Shown here: in pieces, positions 1 through 12,017 of the stretch | Position numbering within the stretch: position 1 is the stretch's first letter | How the letters are laid out: the number at the start of each line of letters is the position of its first letter | Source: Lasiosphaeria ovina | Taxonomy: Eukaryota > Ascomycota > Sordariomycetes > Sordariales > Lasiosphaeriaceae | Assembly: GCA_033439765.1 (NCBI GenBank) | Contig: JAULSN010000005.1 | Coordinates: 3,797,001 to 3,861,000, forward strand | Reading direction: 5' to 3' | DNA: 64,000 bases | Position numbers and translations under genes: made by a program | The notes under the pieces: generated by a model | Seen by the model: only the letters and a program-made list of their open reading frames with translations | The model's database searches: none | Told to the model about the DNA's origin: nothing

Positions 1-787
1 TTTCAGATTCCAGTCGGTCGGTCCCTTTGAGTCCTGGCACAAGATAGCTAGTAGGATGACAAGTTCCGATTCAGTGATGTCCAAGACCGAGTGGCCAGAG
101 AGGAACAGTCCATACGAGATGTCGGTCGAGATACATTCTGATCGTGTTAGCGACGCCCGGAAGCACTATTTGGATTCATACCAAGGTCCGCATGGGCACC
201 GCACGCCGCGTGATTTGTGTCTTGAGCTCCACGGTATATGGCGTTGAGATGTTGAACCCCCCTCGCGTTGTTCTCCTTGTCAGGTGTCCATCCCGCTCTG
301 TATGAAGGCCTCCTGTTGTTGCTTGACATGCGAGAGCTATCAGCGGGGCCTCTCGCACCTTGTGGAGGAGTGATCCTGGTCCTGCTCTTGCTCCACAGCC
401 GCTAGTGAATGAAACGCTAGCATGACTTTCGGAATGCCACTGAGGATGATGCACTTGATCATAGCCTCTCTCAATCTTCTAGCCAAGTGCTTCCGTGACT
501 CCGGCGTCTTGAGATGCTCGGCCTGTAGGAGGTGTTGGTACAGTGCGCCAATGTGTGATTGTTGTCCACTCCCGATCAGGGCAGCGGCCTAGACCTAGAG
601 GACGATCTGATCAGCGCAAGTCTTTGGACCTGTCGGAAGACAAACCATCGTGAAGTACCAACACTCCTGTCTCCATCTCTCTGGAAACACCTGCCTTGAC
701 CAAGCAAAGGGATCGTGAATTGAAGCATCCTGTGCGGTCGTCGGCAGCGTGCGCGCCACCCCGTGGTCATTTCCGAAGTTGTCCTGA
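1..787. other. No convincing gene
   Basis: Short overlapping ORFs on both strands, none with a recognisable motif or plausible splice pattern. The frame of the NB-ARC fragment that follows is closed by TGA at 785-787, so its N-terminal part, if it ever lay here, is no longer readable. Confidence 0.5.
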
Positions 788-1627
788 GTTTTTACAATAC
801 CGCTGGAGGATCGAAAGGACCTTCGATGCTTAACGCGGGCACGTGTTGCACTCATCGGCATGGGTGGTGTCGGTAAAACTGAAATCGTACGGGCATTCGT
901 CCACTCCCCGATGGCTACGACAGCTTTCTCTAGCGTCCTATGGGTTTTTGCTCAGTCGCGGACCCAGACCATCAAGTCATTCTCCAAGCTGGCAGCTGCA
1001 CTTGCCCTTGCTCAACCTCTTGCTTCTTCCAACACGATCGATTCCGCTCCGACAGACCTGACAGACACCACGGAGATACCTAGAGAGGTTCATGCTGTTC
1101 TGGACTGGATGACCGAAGAGGACAACCGAGATTGGCTGCTGGTCATTGACAACCTCGACGATTTAGAGTCCTTTGATATACAAGATTTCTTACCAAAGGT
1201 CTCTTTCGGACACATCATCTTCACAAGTCGCCGAAAGAGCGCAGGAAGGCTAGGTCAATCGATCAACATTGGCGTTGTGAGTGATCAGGAGGCCGTGGAA
1301 ATGTCGATGTCGCAGATAACTCGTCAAGACCTACTCGCTGCAGAGATAATGCAAACTGCTGCTCTGTTCCCCGCTAACGACATTCCGCTGGAATTGATGT
1401 GTCAAGGTGGACGGCGAACCGTGTCCCCTGATGGGTGTTTTCTCAGCGGGTTCTTTGAATTTGTACCCCCGGATGGGAATTACGATGCTATTCTCGGCCC
1501 GTTACCTCGGCAATTCTGTCGAACCAGACAGGGCGTTGCCGCAGCCATCGGCACGCTAATATCCTTTTCTCTTATGTCTTGGACAGCAACGAATTCCTTC
1601 TCAGTTCACCTTTTAGTGCACTCTTGA
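788..1627 (+). pseudogene. NB-ARC NLR fragment
   Basis: The frame is open from 788 to a TGA at 1625-1627. It carries a P-loop (IGMGGVGKTE, near 853-882), then the kinase-2 strand with its acidic end (DWLLVIDNLDD, about 1132-1164) and the ARC-type sensor segment IIFTSRR. This is the nucleotide-binding core of a fungal NB-ARC-TPR type NLR, a family of intracellular STAND receptors used in allorecognition and defence. The segment is far too short: no N-terminal effector domain, no C-terminal repeats, and the part between the sensor and the final SFSVHLLVHS stretch looks internally deleted. In intact relatives a motif like that last one precedes the TPR repeats. The frame has no ATG before the P-loop. 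I read it as a decayed fragment, not a working receptor; a 5' exon hidden upstream cannot be fully excluded. Confidence 0.7.
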
Positions 1628-1896
1628 CAACAAGGTCATCGACACTTCTGGCAGACGTGATGATATCATATATTCGGCCGTTGGTTTGATAAATCGAGCA
1701 ATCTTTTGGTCGTGCAATACTGGCAATCTCAAACACACTCAATCGCCTTCTGTATGACCAAGCACGCTGCATTCTACAGACACACTACATCACAAAAAAT
1801 GATTGGATAAATTTCCTGCTCGCAAGGAAAAATCTAGTTCTCGGATCTATCGAACTAGGTGATGGCAACCTGGACGAAGCTGAGTCCTTATTATAG

Positions 1897-2724
1897 TCAT
1901 GTAAACAAGGTCTGCATCGTCATGTGGGTCATCTTCTCCAGGGTGCCGAACCTCTCGACAGTGAACGAGATGTCGCTAACGGCCGTCCATGCGCCGTGTG
2001 CCTCGGACTGCGCTTGGGAAAGCAGATCGTCCAGCTTCTGCGCCTGCACGCCAGAGTACCACCCCGCCACCACGAGCCCGCCCACAAAGAGCGTGCCCGC
2101 CACAGCGCCGAGAGTAATGAGCCCGGTGTTGAGGGGCCGTGAGGTACACGTCGCGGCAGCGGCGCATCTCGCGCGCCTTGGCCGAGTGCAAGCTGAACGG
2201 ATTGAGGCAGAGCAGCGGCACGCAGTCCTGGTAGTTGCCCGTCGTCGACCGGAACCGGCTGACCTCCTCCTCGACGTGCGTGATCTCTCCGAACAGCGGC
2301 CCGCGGCCGCTCAGCCGCACGCCCCAGTTCAGCCGCACGCCCCAGTTCAGCGTGAGGGCCAGCGAGAGCGAGAGCCGCTGGATGAGCGGAGTCGGGTCGA
2401 CGGGCACCTGGCCGGCCTGGCCGTCCGTGTACAGCTCGTCGATGAAGTCCCGCGTCTCGACATCGCTGGAGGGAACATATTCTTGCACGCGGCAAGCAGT
2501 GCGGATTTCCTGTCAGAGATTTGTATGTTGGGATTTGCACCTGCTTGGAGGAGTGTGTCCACAGCCCTGCCATGAGCTTGCTCGAAAGCCCAGAATAACG
2601 CGCGGGCCAGAGTCTCGGCCCAGTGTGAAGCTGAATAGCGAAAGAAGGTGTGTTTTGGGGCTAGAAGCTGATGAGAATTTTCGACAAGACCTGCGGAAAA
2701 CATATCCATATTCCGGCCTTCCAC
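1897..2724 (-). pseudogene. Ankyrin/membrane protein fragment, frameshifted
   Basis: Three successive minus-strand frames give one coherent protein. 2724 to about 2470 encodes an ankyrin-like piece (AVDTLLQAGANPNIQ). About 2488-2110 encodes a helical region with an exact duplication of six residues (LNWGVR twice; an 18-bp tandem copy around 2310-2350). About 2120-1897 encodes a likely membrane helix (AGTLFVGGLVVAGWY) and a short tail. At least two frame changes, near 2470 and 2115, are needed to join them and I found no splice sites that would do so. Coding-like GC-rich codons persist across the joins. The best reading is a dead gene whose product had ankyrin repeats and a C-terminal membrane segment, a common layout among fungal NLR-associated proteins. 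It could be a gene with sequencing errors. Confidence 0.5.
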
Positions 2725-3151
2725 ATCCTCATCCGAAAATAATCCGCTGGGGGTAGACGTTGGGGTGCCAGAGGTTAAGTTCGTAAGAAAACGACCCGGG
2801 TTGAAGCGGTCCTTGGCGAAGTTGTCAGTTGTCGCGTAGGAGGTAGCCCATACGAGCTGAAGCGATGACTAACGGGGGGAGCACAACTCCGGGATCAGGT
2901 ACTTCCACTGACGACTTAGGTACCCGTTGCAGAGTATGTAGCATCGTAGTCAGTATTATTTTCCGATGGGGGATATTCGAGAAAATGTTTGAGAAGAAGT
3001 TGTTGCCTAATTGCTGATTGACCTCCTCGGACCTGGCGTCGTCCATAAGACTGGTAGTAACGGCAAGCTGCAGTACCGAAGTAATCTGTAACTATGCTAA
3101 GGAATGCCTTGATGAGCCCGTAAACAAAAAAGCACCTCGCGCCCATTCAGA
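2725..3151. other. Intergenic, no gene seen
   Basis: Only short ORFs without ATG context, motif or splice support. I see no repeat or clear regulatory signal. Confidence 0.5.
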
Positions 3152-3913
3152 TTACCTATCCATATCTCGCAGGGCGTGCCATTCAGATATCTTCTCGCCC
3201 ATATGCACAGTACACAGCTCGCTCAGACATTGGTAGTACAACCCCCCTTGTCGACAACTCAGCGGAGATGCAGGCTGAATCGTTATCCTGACGTAGGCTC
3301 CGCCACTTTCAGCAGCCGATACATGCCAATCCTCTGGTTTTCCGCATTCGTGGACTCGCTCTATTGGTGTCGCCTCGCTCCTGAATGGAAACGCTTCTGC
3401 ACGCCATTTCTCCCCCATATGGGTCTCACAGCCGTCGTACGTGCATTCAATCCACAAGAGGAGATGGTGGTGAGCGTGGAAGGGGTGTAGCTCTGGCACA
3501 TCGTTACGGCGTATTTGCTCTGGTGCGCCAGCCATATTGTCCGGTCGTTCTCGGCAGATTCTCGTGATAGTGCCGGCCTCGTGCACCGAGATCCAGCGGT
3601 CGCCGTCCCCGTCCCTTCCTGGCGATCGAGGTGGCGTCGTGGTCCGTGTATTAGGAGAAGGGCTGGTCTCGAATTCATGTTGTGGGGTCATCAATCTCTG
3701 TCCGGATTCTTGTACGGCGTGGATGCCATTACCGCCCCTAAGTCCATCCATGCTGAGGACGGTTACCGTGTGATGTGTGATAGGGAGGTATGTGGTAATA
3801 GACTGTTGAGTTGGTAGACGGGCAGGTGAGCCTCGAACTGCCGCTTCGACCCTGTTCGTTTTTATATCTGTAGAGCTCCTATGTGAAGAATGGAGAAAAG
3901 AGTGCTCCGGCAT
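3152..3913 (-). CDS. Hypothetical protein with paired C-x4-C-x2-HMGEK motifs
   Basis: A 253-aa single-exon ORF with an ATG at 3913. I do not recognise a family. The N-terminal 150 residues are low-complexity (Ser/Thr/Pro/Arg-rich, with a His-rich run near 143-150). The C-terminal third contains two copies of the same short motif: C157-x4-C162-x2-H165 followed by MGEK, and C229-x4-C234-x2-H237 followed by MGEK. Two matching Cys-Cys-His sets about 72 residues apart suggest a small metal-binding fold, and MGEK recalls the TGEK linker of C2H2 fingers, but the spacing is not a standard C2H2 finger. There is no signal peptide or membrane helix. It lies between pseudogenes, so it may itself be a fragment. 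No function is proposed. Confidence 0.4.
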   Translation of the reverse strand: MPEHSFLHSSHRSSTDIKTNRVEAAVRGSPARLPTQQSITTYLPITHHTVTVLSMDGLRGGNGIHAVQESGQRLMTPQHEFETSPSPNTRTTTPPRSPGRDGDGDRWISVHEAGTITRICRERPDNMAGAPEQIRRNDVPELHPFHAHHHLLLWIECTYDGCETHMGEKWRAEAFPFRSEATPIERVHECGKPEDWHVSAAESGGAYVRITIQPASPLSCRQGGLYYQCLSELCTVHMGEKISEWHALRDMDR

Positions 3914-4810
3914 CGTGCTCGTGTAAGCCAGCGACTCGGGATGGTGTGACCAAGGCGGTGTGACTAAGGCGAATATGGCGGTCCTTCACCACTTTCCCGC
4001 TTTCACCCAAAATTTAGATAAAGAGGGGGGCAGTGAACTTGACCGCTACAAAACCCCCCCTAGCTAACCCCTATTGAGACCAGGTCTAGAACAATCTAAA
4101 GGAAAGCGTTATCCGAGCGCCCCCATAACCTTGCAGCCTGTTATTGCACATGCGATGTTTTGGGAAAGGGATTGTGGATTGCCTGCAGCAGCGGTTTTCG
4201 TTGCGATAGTGCGAGTCTTTAGGACGTATCATTGCTCAGAAGAGCCATAACAAATTCACACTCGTCGGCTAACGGCACCACTAGCAACGCACCTACGAAA
4301 GTCCCAGCGGAGAACCCAAGCGTTGCTAGTTTAGCATTAGCGTCATCCTAAAACCTTTAGTCGACAAGCGGCTTAATTTTCCGTCCATCCTCGCATCAAC
4401 GAAAGGCCTCAACGCTTATGAGATGGGCGCTTTCAAGGTTGCAGTTCCAGGAGAGGCGACAGGCCAACAACGCTGTTTGGGCTGCCATGCTAATGCCATT
4501 CCTAATAAGGCGTATGAGATTAAAATTCTGGCAAAATGTTAAGTCTCTTGCCAATCTCTTCCCGGTTTGTTGTCGGCGCTAGATGCCATGAAATGGCCTG
4601 ATCCCCAAATATCATCTGAGCACTAACTTCTCCTCAGCCGCACACTAAAGGTCACATCCCCGTCCAATTTCGACTGCGACGAAGAGCCCCGGCCCTGCCA
4701 ACCGACAAAGCCTCCAGGAACCAAGAGATTCCTCACTCATCTACGGAAAGAGGGGGTGACTATATGTGAACTACTTTCTGTGGTCCCAAAGCGTCGCGTC
4801 CCGGCGCCTT
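3914..4810. other. Intergenic, no gene seen
   Basis: Moderately AT-rich with many stops in all frames. No coding signal, RNA gene or clear repeat was found. Confidence 0.5.
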
Positions 4811-5098
4811 GGGACGCCCTGGCCAGGGACACCTTTGACTGGTGTTCCGCTTGTCCCGTCCCCAGAACCGTCCCCTCGGGACGCCCTGGCCACGGACACC
4901 TTTGACTGGTGTTCCGCTTGTCCCGTCCCCAGAACCGTCCCCTCGGGACGCCCTGGCCACGGACACCTTTGACTGGTGTTCCGCTTGTCCCGTCCCCAGA
5001 ACCGTCCCCTCGGGACGCCCTGGCCACGGACACCTTTGACTGGTGTTCCGCTTGTCCCGTCCTTCTCTGTCCCGTCCCCAGAACCTTCCCCTCGGGAC
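4811..5098. repeat. 67-bp minisatellite, four units plus a fragment
   Basis: Units start at 4811, 4878, 4945 and 5012 (each begins GGGACGCCCTGGCCA) and are almost identical. The first differs by AGGGAC instead of ACGGAC after the first 15 bases. A partial, altered copy follows to about 5098. Because 67 is not a multiple of three, a frame cycles through all phases; the unit lacks stops in several frames on both strands, so this short array produces five or more overlapping ORFs. Those ORFs are a product of the repeat and I do not annotate them as genes. Confidence 0.9.
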
Positions 5099-5137
5099 CC
5101 CCCCTGACTGGCCCGCGTGGGGCTTGGTGGGTCGTCG

Positions 5138-5182
5138 CACTCCTAGCGCCCCTCCTAGCGCCCCTCCTAGCGCCCCTCCTAG
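5138..5182. repeat. 12-bp tandem repeat (CGCCCCTCCTAG)
   Basis: Three perfect 12-bp units at 5147-5182, preceded by a partial unit from 5138. It sits 40 bp after the 67-bp minisatellite and may share its history of slippage. Confidence 0.85.
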
Positions 5183-6077
5183 TGTAAGGAAAGAGCACTC
5201 TAACCCACACACTCTTAACGCGCGCGCACCGCGTGCGCGCCCACCACCTGTCACCAGCTGGCCAAGCCACCATCAGCCGGCCAAGCCACCAGCGCCACAT
5301 TGTGGCACCACGCCTGTACAAGCACACACGGGACTGAGTTCCCCAATCATGTATACAAGCAGCGGCCCTCGCCCTCCTTCCTTTGCGAGGGCCAGGTTGG
5401 AGTCTTACGCCAATACCAGTCATTGATCTCCCTTCTTGTTACCGCTATTGTGACCACCTTGATCAGGCTTACCTGCCTTCTCTTACACCTATTTCTAGTC
5501 TGTGCTTCCTCAGCGGTCTCGACCTGGGTCGTGACAATTTACTAGTGAATTTTAAATCCTATTTCCAAAATGCTATTTCCAAAATGCGAGGACTCCAGAC
5601 CTACTAGTAAATCTACTAGTAGATATAAATTCTATTTTCTAAATATTGAATTGCGTGCCTGACCGGCCTCTGTGAGAGCATGTATATAAGGGTGCTACAG
5701 TAGGCTCGGTACTGGCTGTCATACCGTCACTGTAGCTGTTAGTCGGATCATCTGCGGGGTACCGGATGTTTTTTTTTTCTCACCAGTAAAAGCGTATCGC
5801 TGTTACCTCAGCTCCTTTGAGTTGTTTGAACTGACGTGCCCACTCAACTGCGTTCTTGAGAGCTAGGGAGGCTAAGGCGCTTCCGGAGACGCCACGAATC
5901 GGCGATATTGTGAAAGGCTCTATCCAGGTAATCTTGGCATCGCAGCTCTCCCGGATAGGGGGTAGAAACTAAGCTGCTATAGTTAGTGTAGGCAAAAACG
6001 TACTCGGGGAAAACCGCGAACCTCGGCCAATATGAGAAAATACCGGCTTGTCTTTGAAGCAGTCGACCTGATCCTCG
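5183..6077. other. AT-rich intergenic segment
   Basis: From about 5530 the sequence becomes AT-rich, with a direct 14-bp duplication (TATTTCCAAAATGC, near 5561-5588) and CTACTAGTAG-type palindromes at about 5600-5622. A TATATAAG string at about 5692 could be a promoter remnant. No gene is apparent. Confidence 0.45.
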
Positions 6078-6800
6078 TTAAGTTCTAGCCGAAACGCAAA
6101 GAGCCCAGTCGGTATCGGATTCCGGTCCGGAGGGGGGAGTTGAATGCTGGACCTTCTCAGAATCTCCGTAGTCCAAGCCCCGATAGCGAGTAATTACAAC
6201 ATCCACGCTTTTTGTCTCCATACGAACTCCATTCGCAAGAACCACAGCCGTCACCTCTTTCCCATCATGCTCTAGCCTGTGTACTCCTGTCTCGTAGACC
6301 AGCCCGCCGGCCTGGCGACACACCTGCTTGGCCGCGTCTTGTTGCTGTCGGATGCAGGGCTGCCAATCGACAACCGCATCTTCCGGATTGTAACACGAAA
6401 GTTAGAGTAGTCCTATAAGCTGGTGGGGCCGTAATAGGTTTCCAGCAACCCTTTGTTCCCGCGTTGCCGCAAGTCGAGTCCCATTTGTTCACGGTTCCTG
6501 TCGCTGCTGGTAATCGCTTCGCTGTCCTTGGCGTACGCAACAACGCGACCATTCTTAATATAATGTTGAGCGTATGAACCTGTCTTCCAGTGCTCTTGCG
6601 CCTCTTGCGCCTCTTGCGCCTCTTTCATCCTCTCCAGATCCTCATAATCTACTCGCACAATTTTGGAATAGTCGTCTGAAGGCTCCATCATCAGGTGGTG
6701 ACGGATAAGTGACTGCTCCTTCTCGGGACTCCGTTCCGAGATATGAAGACTGGCAGAGTTGCCGGCCATGCCGGCGTCGGTGGCCACAACAGGACGATGC
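6078..6800 (-). pseudogene. FAD-dependent amine oxidase-like gene (DAO family), decayed
   Basis: Two minus-strand pieces in different frames match the middle of a fungal sarcosine/fructosyl-amine oxidase-type flavoprotein. About 6787-6413 gives DDYSKIVRVDYEDLERMKEA followed by a tryptophan-containing helix, the usual segment after the FAD-binding N-terminus. 6323-6078 gives AGGLVYETGVHRLEHDGKEV and VVLANGVRMETKSVDVVI, the strand that precedes the second FAD contact. The enzyme class oxidises C-N bonds of N-methyl or glycated amino acids. Missing here are the N-terminal GxGxxG motif in a readable frame and the whole C-terminal catalytic half, and stops and frame changes separate the parts. A triple 9-bp repeat near 6596-6624 (GCGCCTCTT) encodes EAQ three times. 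A dead copy is the only reading I can support. Confidence 0.55.
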
Positions 6801-7410
6801 TGGGGCCTCCACCGCCACCGCTGGTAATATTCCGCATTCCCTGGCCACGGGCTGTGAATGCTCGGTGGACTTCAGGGTACAGAGTTCAACCAGCTCCCCT
6901 TTTTTTCTCGCTTGCTTTGCTAGCTTTCTCACCAACTGTCTCCAGAATAACCCAACGCAGGATTTGTTCTGAAGAATCGCTTTTCATCTACGCTGGCCGT
7001 CATTGGGTGGCGGGCTAGTAAAGTCCGGCCCCATTCTCTCGCGGGTTCTCGGGGCCGTGGAAGGCAAAATATAACATACGCGACTCGCTCGGCCAGGTAC
7101 TTGGTGTAGGACTGGATGCCTCCTGATCAAATTACTGGACCTTCTGATACTTTGTCGATTTCAACATACAATTTTTGTCCTCGCTTCAGTTTGAAAGGGC
7201 AAACCAATTTGCGAAGCTCATTGGTGGCAAAGAAAGAAAGGAGACTGTTCTCAACATGCGAGTCTCAGTTGGAAGGCTGAATCGAAGCACGGCTCTTCTA
7301 CCCAAGAAAATGAATGAACAATAGTCCCCCACGAGACCTTGTAACTCTCAGACTATCTAGTCGCGGCCGTCCAACTAGCAGAACTCACACCACCCACTAG
7401 AATAGGTACC
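6801..7410. other. Intergenic, 3' side of the AAA+ gene
   Basis: No coding signal beyond short shadows. The region is mildly AT-rich and would hold the terminator/polyadenylation region of the minus-strand AAA+ gene, but I could not single out a signal. Confidence 0.4.
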
Positions 7411-10400
7411 TTACCCACTTAGATGCGCGCCCCCGTGTGGCCCCTGACCCGGCTGGGGAGGATAAGAAGCCGGAGGCGCAGTGCCGTAAGTGGCCCACGC
7501 TTGCGGCGGCGCCAACTGCTGGGGATTCTGGGCCTCGGGCGAGATTTGGTACCCCGCCGGCCCCCCCTGCGGATTCACGGGCTGGCTAGGGGGTGCGGGT
7601 TGAGTGTACTGAACGACAGGCGCATACGGGTACGCCGGTTGCGCCGGTGACGGATTCGCGTACGAGACGTACGAGTTCATCGGCGTGCTCAGGCCTGGAT
7701 TCGCGGCAGGACCGGGGAAGGGTTGCTGGGGCGAGATGGCGGGTTGGCCTGCGGGATCCTGGCCCTTCTCCTTGCGGTTCTTCTTCATGGCTCGCAGAGC
7801 ATTCTTCTTCTTGCTTGCCGCATGGGCGCCCTTTTCGTCGTCGCTATCCGTGTTGTCCCCTGACAGATCGTCCAGCGCCCGCAACTCGGCCTCGTTGGCA
7901 CGCCGGTCCTCGTCCACCCCATGGACCCGCTTGAGGTAACTCTTGAACTTGCGGTACGCCTTGAACACGACCTCTAAATGGCTGACGTCGAGCATGATGA
8001 CCGCGCCAGTGTTGACCGGCCCGGTGTGGCTGTCTCCCTGGGCCTTGAACTCAGCCAGGGCCAAGGCCGTTTGGCAAGCATTTCGGATCTGTCGGCCATT
8101 CCAACGAGCCGACTTGTACTTGTCCCAATACTCCCCGGCAAAGCTGCCGATCTTGACCCAATCAATGCGGATCTCCCTGTCTTGTTTCTCGATGCGCTCC
8201 TGGATCAGCTTCAGGTTGAGGGTGAAGACTTCGAGCGTTTTTTCGCGGTCTAGGGGAGGGTAGTAAAGGCTGATGTGGATGCGCGACGCGAATGCCTCGT
8301 CGAAGTCGCCGATCCTATTGGTGGTGAGGAAAAGGATACCGGCGTAGTACTCGAGGACACGCAAGAAAACTATGCCAGTGTTAGAATCAGGCCCGGAAGT
8401 TCCGAAGGGTCAAGTGAGAACAAACCTGCGACGAGACCGTTTCGTATAAAGTCTGCCTTTGTCCTCGAAGCGAGAAAGACATCCGCTTCGTCGAGGAGCA
8501 AGATACATCCCCACTTATTGGCCAGCGCAAAGTTCGTCTCCAATGATTTCTCAACCTCTTTCGCAGTCGACCCAAGGTCGCCTACGAGGGTGACCCGACG
8601 TTAGTCAACTTGCGAGCCGGGAATGGCCTGTGAGATGGGACTGACCGCAGGTAATCTGGAAGAGGGGCTTTCTGAATAGCTCAGCTACGCCCTCTGCTCG
8701 GGGAACAGCACGGATCAGCCTTGGAACTAATTATGTGGCATCTGGCAGTAATGCGTACCAGCGGTGGTTGTTTTCCCCACACCTGGAGCACCGTGGAGGA
8801 GGATGATCAAGCCCTTTCCTGGACATAGTGTTAGCGAGGTATTCCTAGAGACAGGTCTTTCACCGAATGGCACAAGAGCTCTACCTTTGCCGCGCACAAT
8901 GTCGACTTGCTCGTTTTGGCCTCTCGATGGGTCCTTGTCCCGAAAATGCTGCGCAGTTAGCGAAAGTACCATCTTCTTGTGCCCATCTGGAAGAACGAGC
9001 CGACCGAATGCGGTATTTTCCCATTCCTCTGAACCCTCGACCACTGCTTCTGGACTTTTGGTCGCTCCCGAGGTCTCCTTGATCTCATTGAGATACGTGA
9101 GATCCAATTTCGCTGGTCAAGTATTAGGATTGGCTTCGGTGATGACCCTTTGGGGAACCCGAGACTTACCCCATTTGCGGCTTCGAAGGACGAATCCAAA
9201 CGCGCGGTATGACATGATGACCATGTCGCTGTCGTCGAGAGCAAACTCGCCCTTGTTGGTTTCTTTGAGCGGCCGTGGAAAGATCGAAACCGGAATCGGC
9301 ATGTCGCGGGCCTTTGGAAAGAGGCTCTCCAGATACTCGGAGTTCCGCTTGGTGTCAACATACATGTCGTCGTGGATATTTTCACCCCTACAGCATTCCC
9401 ACTTGCAAAGCGGCGGACTCTCGGGTGCCGGAGGCTCCGCCGAAATGAGGTTTTCAAGGGTGGGCTTCCAGTTCTGCTTCACGTGCTCCTCCAGAGAGAA
9501 CGCCGTCTGAAAATCCACCACCACCTGACTCTCGATTTCATCCTTGGTCTCTAGAGCCGGGCCGTCGTAGTACATGTGTTCCATGGCCGCTGCCCTAAGA
9601 AATTTCTTCCCCCGGGCGACCAGGTACTGCCGAAGCCTATCACCCGGTGCCGTTGGTACTGTGGGAGCTTCCGCTCCTTCAGGGGCTTTCTTGGCGGGAG
9701 CTAGCTTGTCCATGGGGTGAAACCGGAGTGGAAACACTGGAAGCGAGGTGACTTCCCGCAGATCATCGAACCTCTTGATCTCAAAGGATCTCGCAACGGG
9801 GCCGAGTAGTTTGCCGTCGAAATCCAAGTAGGAACAGTTGAGCGTAATAGGCGTCTCGTCCGACTTGGTCGAGCTCTCATCCACATACCGATCGCGGAAG
9901 GGCTTGATGACTCGGTGGCCAGAGCTGACGACGCTCATCACTCGATAGGCTTGCTTGCCGTCAATCCCGATAACATCGATTCCAGGTTGGAAGAGGTGCC
10001 ACAAGTCGGCAAAGGCTACTTTCCGACACTCGCGGCTGTTCAAGTATGCCATCTTTTGTGCGATATCCGTGTCCATGAACTGAATGAGGCAACGTAGATG
10101 ATTCAAGGCTGTGGGTGATGTCGTGTCGTCGTTCGGGTCTTCTTCCTCTTTCTCTTCCTCTTTCATTTCCTCGTCCACTGCCCCGTCTTCGGCTGCTTGC
10201 TTGGCCTGGGATTCTGGATCTGGCGCATCGTGGATCGGCTTCTCCGGGTGATCCAACTCTTGCACCGCACCCTGCTTCTCCGAACTCTCAGGGTCGGCTC
10301 CGGCCAGCACGCGGGTATGCTTCACCTGCAACTTGTTGTACCAATCTCTAAGCCGTGTTTCATAGTATGCGAGTACTTTGAACGGCCTGATGAGGACGCA

Positions 10401-12017
10401 CGAGTGCGAGTAAATGGTATTAACGAAGTTGGACCCGTGAATCTTGGCTAACACTTGGAGCAACTGAGAGGAGTGGATTCGAATGCGCTCGGGGAGGAGG
10501 GCTTGTCCGGGTCGCAAAGGTTGCTTTGGCGCTGGAATCTTTCGATCGGCGATCACTGCCCCGTCGCCGGGTCGGCCCATCCTGCGAGAGTATTGGGCGT
10601 ATGGGTCCCAGTTATCCCAAGTAAGGACCGGATCTCCAATAAGAACGTCAATCGCATTTGAGTCCTTCTCGTCACGGCTTACGAGGCCTTTGAAGAGAAT
10701 CCACTCAACGCGATTCAGCGACGGTGAGGCGTGGGTGGGAAGGGGTCCGAGGATCACCTCTGGCTCGACGACTGTGTGTGGCTCGATGACGATAAAATGT
10801 GGGCTGTTAGTGACCGATGTTGAGCTAGCCTCAACCACCCGGGTGGCTTCCGGATCGCGCTCTTCTTCCTGCTCTCGCAAGTTGCGTCTGTGCTCGCTCT
10901 CGTCTATTCTTATTTCCTCGGCTCTTGCGATATGTAGGCGGATGTCCGAATCTGGGGAGGATGCTCTGGCCTGTCTGGCTCGTCTGGTTTGCTTCCGGTG
11001 TAGTCGTTCCATCGACTGGCGGAACGTATTTTCAACGCGCCTGTGCAATGCGTCCCGGGCTTCGTCATTGCGTTCCATGGTGTTTTCCATCAACTTACTC
11101 ATATCCATGGATCTTTCTTGCGCATCCCGATGATCCATGTCGATTTGTCGGTGCATCATTTCCTGCGACTCTCGGAGCTCTGTGGAAGAATCGGAATCAT
11201 ATTCGGCCACCGCCTCCAGCATGCGGGAGTAGCGCTCTCGGTTCAAACGAAAATCATCGTCATGGCGATCCCACGAAGGTCGCGGGATGGTAGGCCGAAT
11301 TCGATCTCGCCCGGCGAGACGTCGGGGGGGGCGCCTGACTGGGGCGCCTGGTTGGCGGCGCTCCCATCGCATCCGGTGCTTCATGAGCTCCTCGTCGAAC
11401 TCATGCTCCTCCTCCATCCGCCGGCTGAAACTCTCGTCAACCCGACTGAACCACCTCTGGCCGTGAGCTTGGGAGGTGCTATCCACCATCCACATGCTCA
11501 GTCGTTCCTCCCTAAATCTCTCCCAGTTGTACTGCTCCTGTTCAGTGCCGAGCCGGTCTCTCGCTTCTTCCCATTCCGCGACCAGGGTGTCATAGTCGAG
11601 TTTCCCAACAGCATGCCTTTTGATCTCGGCGAGCTTGTCCTGCAGGATGCGGAGCTCCTGCATCACCTTCAAAGGGTCCTCAATCGTATCCTTGGGAGTC
11701 GGCTTGGCGGTTGTGGGGGGTGTGCCCTTACTTCCGGCGCCACTGCTGCCGCCAGCGCTGACATCGCTCTTGTCGTCCTCGTTTGCGCCCCCGGCATTTT
11801 CATCGGAGAGGTGGACCGGCGGGGTTGCCTCGCGGGGTTCATCTGGCTCATCCTCCACTTCGGAAAATGGAGGCTTGACCTCGCGGCCGTGAACCAAAGG
11901 TGCGGGACTGGCTGTAGGTTCCGCTTCGTTGTCGACAGACGGAGTGAGAGCATCCTCGCTACTGATACCGGCCGCATTGGCCGCGGCCAAACCGCCCCGT
12001 GCGTTTGGCGACGCCAT
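7411..12017 (-). CDS. Large AAA+ ATPase (DUF7025-AAA type)
   Basis: Model: complement of 7411-8369, 8426-8581, 8646-8693, 8759-8818, 8885-9112 and 9170-12017; 1432 aa, with all phases closing. Introns are 56-66 bp with GT-AG ends. Residues 1-460 are acidic and charged, with coiled-coil character; about 460-850 matches the fungal DUF7025 region that usually precedes this ATPase. The AAA+ module has Walker A GAPGVGKT at 1035-1042, Walker B CILLLDE at 1087-1093 and sensor 1 LFLTTNR shortly after. A Lys-rich stretch and a Pro/Gln/Tyr/Ala-rich tail of about 110 residues end the protein. Intact motifs suggest an active ATPase; its substrate is unknown in this fungal family. The ATG at 12017 is the first in frame, though its -3 base is not an adenine. 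It is transcribed away from the STAND gene at 12803, sharing a 785-bp upstream region. Confidence 0.9.

Noticed and set aside
1859..2575. Plus-strand ORF of 238 codons
   Set aside because: It is antisense to the ankyrin/membrane relic; its His/Arg/Val pattern is a complement artefact.
4737..5426. Several ORFs of up to 228 codons in the minisatellite region, both strands
   Set aside because: They are generated by the stop-poor 67-bp repeat; no frame is favoured and composition is repetitive.
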